Source: an uncultured Bacilli bacterium (GTDB lineage Bacteria > Bacillota_I > Bacilli_A > RF39 > UBA660). From it: a stretch of 15,839 nt of DNA. Below, in pieces: positions 14,232 through 15,839 of the stretch. A program made the position numbers and the translations under genes. Location: NCBI GenBank assembly GCA_944329255.1, contig CALVIA010000020.1, positions 1 to 15,839 of the forward strand, given 5' to 3'. Below the pieces are notes generated by a model. The model searched no databases. It was not told the DNA's origin and saw only the letters and a list, made by a program, of their open reading frames with translations. Every line of letters starts with the position of its first letter. The first letter of the stretch is position 1.

Positions 14232-14443
14232 TCTTTCACCTCAAAATTCTCAACTTCATTATTTTCATTAACAATTTTAGTTACTACTTCTTCTGCATTT
14301 CTTATTTTATCCTCGCAAATTTTTACTAATTTAATCGCGTCACTATACTTATTAATTGCATCATCTAAAGAAACATTACCACTTTCTAATTCTTTTACAA
14401 TATTTTCTAATTCTTCTAAATTTTCTTCAAACGTTTTTTTCAT
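14228..14443 (-). CDS. xseB: Exodeoxyribonuclease VII small subunit
   Basis: XseB is the small helical subunit of exonuclease VII, a single-strand DNA nuclease; several copies bind the coiled-coil arm of XseA. The 71-aa protein has the family core FEENLEELENIVKELESGN (5-23) and VSLDDAINKYSDAIKLVKIC (24-43). The GGGAGG ribosome binding site lies within the last codons of xseA, and there are 2 bases between the genes. Its stop overlaps the alaS start. Confidence 0.95.
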   Translation of the reverse strand: MKKTFEENLEELENIVKELESGNVSLDDAINKYSDAIKLVKICEDKIRNAEEVVTKIVNENNEVENFEVKE

Positions 14444-14445
14444 AT

Positions 14446-15729
14446 TTATACCTCCCTAATACTTGTAACAGTTGCATCTATAACACCATCTTCAACGTAT
14501 ATATTAATATTATCATTTTGTCTTATTTTTTTTATATTTTCAATACATTTATTATCTTTTTTAATTATTGCATATCCTCTTTTTAATGAATTTAATGGAT
14601 TTAATAATTCTAACTTATTTATATTATTTAAAAGAACATTATTATACTTTTCTATTAAAAGATAAGGATTTTGAATTAGATAATTATTCTTTTGTTTAAA
14701 TAAACAAACTTTTTTTTCTGTTATAATTTCATTATATCTTTTTTGCAAATTAATCTTTTGAATTTTTAAATTTTGTAATTTTATATTATATATATTTATT
14801 GGATTAATTAGTATAGAACTACTACTTATTTTATTAAGTAATGTTTTATATTCTTTTATTTTACTATTTACTATATTTATACTTCTTTCTGCATAAGAAT
14901 CAATTAATTGCAAAATATCAACAATATTTGGAACGGCTAATTCTGCAGCTCCAGTTGGAGTTGCGGCTCTTTTATCAGCAACATAATCAGCAATAGTAAA
15001 ATCTATTTCATGACCAACCGCACTTATAACTGGTATTTTTGAATTATAAATTGCTTTTGCAACTATTTCTTCATTATATGCCCATAAATCTTCTATTGAC
15101 CCTCCTCCTCTACCAACAATTAATGTATCTATATGGTCTTTATAGTTATTTGCCATTTCAATTTTTTTTACAATATCTTCTTTTGCCGATATTCCTTGTA
15201 CAAGTGATGGAAATAATATTATTTCACATAGCGGATATCTTCTTTTTATAGTTGTAATTATATCTCTTATGGCTGCTCCAGTTGATGCTGTTACAACACC
15301 TATTCTAGATGGATATCTTACAATTTTTCTTTTATGATTTTCATCAAAATATCCTTCTTTAAATAATTTTTCTTTCAATTCTAAAAACTTTTTATATAAA
15401 TTTCCACTGCCATTTAACTCCATTGACTCTATATATATTTGATAACTTCCCGACGCCTCATATACACTTATTCTTCCTACAATATTAACCAAATCTCCAT
15501 CTTTAAAATTTTGATTAATTTTTGATGCAATTGACTTAAACATGACCGCAGAAATCCTACTTCCTTCATCTTTTACTGTAAAATAACAATGTCCACTTGG
15601 CATTTGGACTTTAAAATTAGATATTTCCCCTTTTATAAAAACTTTATTAAAAAAGGAACTATTATCAAACTTAATTTTTATAATCCTATTTAATTCAGAT
15701 ACCGACAAATATTTAATATCATCTTGCAT
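14446..15729 (-). CDS. xseA: Exodeoxyribonuclease VII large subunit
   Basis: XseA carries the active site of exonuclease VII, which degrades single-stranded DNA from both ends in repair. The 427-aa protein has an N-terminal OB fold (about 1-105, VFIKGEISNFK and HCYFTVKDE). The catalytic domain has TGAAIRDI (150-157), VGRGGGSIEDLWAYNEE (205-221), GHEIDFTIADYVADKRAATP (239-258) and TGAAEL (259-264). A long coiled coil (about 275-385) binds XseB, and the C-terminal LKRGYAII strand closes the domain. Length is slightly below the usual 445-455. The ribosome binding site is weak (AAGG well upstream), and an extended -10 sits at 15752-15760. It heads the operon. Confidence 0.97.
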   Translation of the reverse strand: MQDDIKYLSVSELNRIIKIKFDNSSFFNKVFIKGEISNFKVQMPSGHCYFTVKDEGSRISAVMFKSIASKINQNFKDGDLVNIVGRISVYEASGSYQIYIESMELNGSGNLYKKFLELKEKLFKEGYFDENHKRKIVRYPSRIGVVTASTGAAIRDIITTIKRRYPLCEIILFPSLVQGISAKEDIVKKIEMANNYKDHIDTLIVGRGGGSIEDLWAYNEEIVAKAIYNSKIPVISAVGHEIDFTIADYVADKRAATPTGAAELAVPNIVDILQLIDSYAERSINIVNSKIKEYKTLLNKISSSSILINPINIYNIKLQNLKIQKINLQKRYNEIITEKKVCLFKQKNNYLIQNPYLLIEKYNNVLLNNINKLELLNPLNSLKRGYAIIKKDNKCIENIKKIRQNDNINIYVEDGVIDATVTSIREV

Positions 15730-15751
15730 AAAACCACAACCTTATTTAAAT

Positions 15752-15760
15752 ATTATATCA
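15752..15760 (-). promoter_or_regulatory. Extended -10 promoter of the xseA-yrzB operon
   Basis: The minus strand reads TGA then a perfect TATAAT (15757-15752). A poor -35 (TTTTAA, 3/6) lies at a 17-base spacing. It lies just downstream, in the reading direction, of a terminator hairpin, which is the expected place for an operon promoter. Confidence 0.6.
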
Positions 15761-15783
15761 TGTATATTTAATAATTAAAATAA

Positions 15784-15820
15784 AAAATTGTTTAAAAACT
15801 TAAACAATTTTCTTTTTTTT
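15784..15820. terminator. Bidirectional terminator upstream of xseA
   Basis: A perfect 12-bp stem pairs 15784-15795 with 15800-15811 around a 4-base loop. Eight T residues follow on the plus strand (15813-15820), and an A-rich stretch on the other side gives a T-run on the minus strand. Since xseA reads away from here, it most likely ends a minus-strand gene beyond the window. The remaining bases to 15839 hold nothing recognisable. Confidence 0.8.
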
Positions 15821-15839
15821 ATTTTCATTACATAAAATA

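Noticed and set aside
14199..14586. Plus-strand open frames opposite xseB and the xseA end
   Set aside because: They overlap well-identified genes on the other strand and are low-complexity hydrophobic translations of A-rich coding sequence.
15039..15251. Plus-strand Leu-rich open frame inside xseA
   Set aside because: Antisense shadow of the XseA catalytic domain with no start signal.
1..15839. CRISPR arrays, tRNA/rRNA genes, phage or transposase genes
   Set aside because: I saw no regularly spaced repeats, no tRNA-like GTTCGA arms with a matching acceptor stem, and every sizeable frame belongs to a recognised housekeeping family.

Overview
This window is a compact, very AT-rich stretch of a Bacilli-type (low-GC Firmicutes) chromosome. 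Evidence for the lineage is gene content: the pairs YlbD/YlbE and SirA/YneF, a Bacillus-type LexA with CGAAC-type SOS boxes, DivIB, and a Gram-positive type ParC. TGA is a real stop codon (rsmD, ruvX, alaS, and xseB inside ATGA overlaps) and Trp is encoded by TGG. The genetic code is therefore the standard bacterial one, not the Mycoplasma code. I cannot name the species; an uncultured gut-type Bacilli lineage would fit.

Layout, left to right. 1-153 is a terminator plus AT-rich spacer. 154-2965 is a minus-strand set in transcription order: a 48-aa LexA-controlled membrane peptide, tkt, sirA, yneF. This is the lexA-yneA-tkt-yneE-yneF neighbourhood of Bacillus in reduced form. lexA (3083-3700) is divergent on the plus strand. 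The interval between the peptide and lexA holds two complete promoters, each with its own SOS box. lexA meets divIB tail to tail at a shared hairpin terminator. 3725-7511 is a minus-strand operon ylbD-ylbE-rsmD-murG-murB-divIB. It joins part of the ylb cluster to the peptidoglycan/division cluster. 7555-10080 is a stand-alone parC. 10093-10329 is a 237-base gap with a terminator and an inverted repeat flanked by direct repeats. 10330-15729 is a tightly overlapping minus-strand operon xseA-xseB-alaS-ruvX-(MTAN-like nucleosidase)-yrzB. The window ends in a bidirectional hairpin terminator.

The genes fall into DNA damage response and DNA maintenance (LexA, the SOS peptide, exonuclease VII, RuvX, topoisomerase IV), control of initiation and division (SirA, DivIB, the peptide), cell wall synthesis (MurG, MurB) and translation (AlaS, RsmD).

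Two regulatory features stand out. One is the symmetrical SOS control region driving lexA and a candidate minimal division inhibitor. The other is an exact Spo0A box (TGTCGAA) just upstream of sirA, which suggests that the Bacillus logic of Spo0A-driven SirA expression is kept. Several promoters place the -10 only 5-7 bases before the Shine-Dalgarno sequence, implying leaders of about 10 bases.
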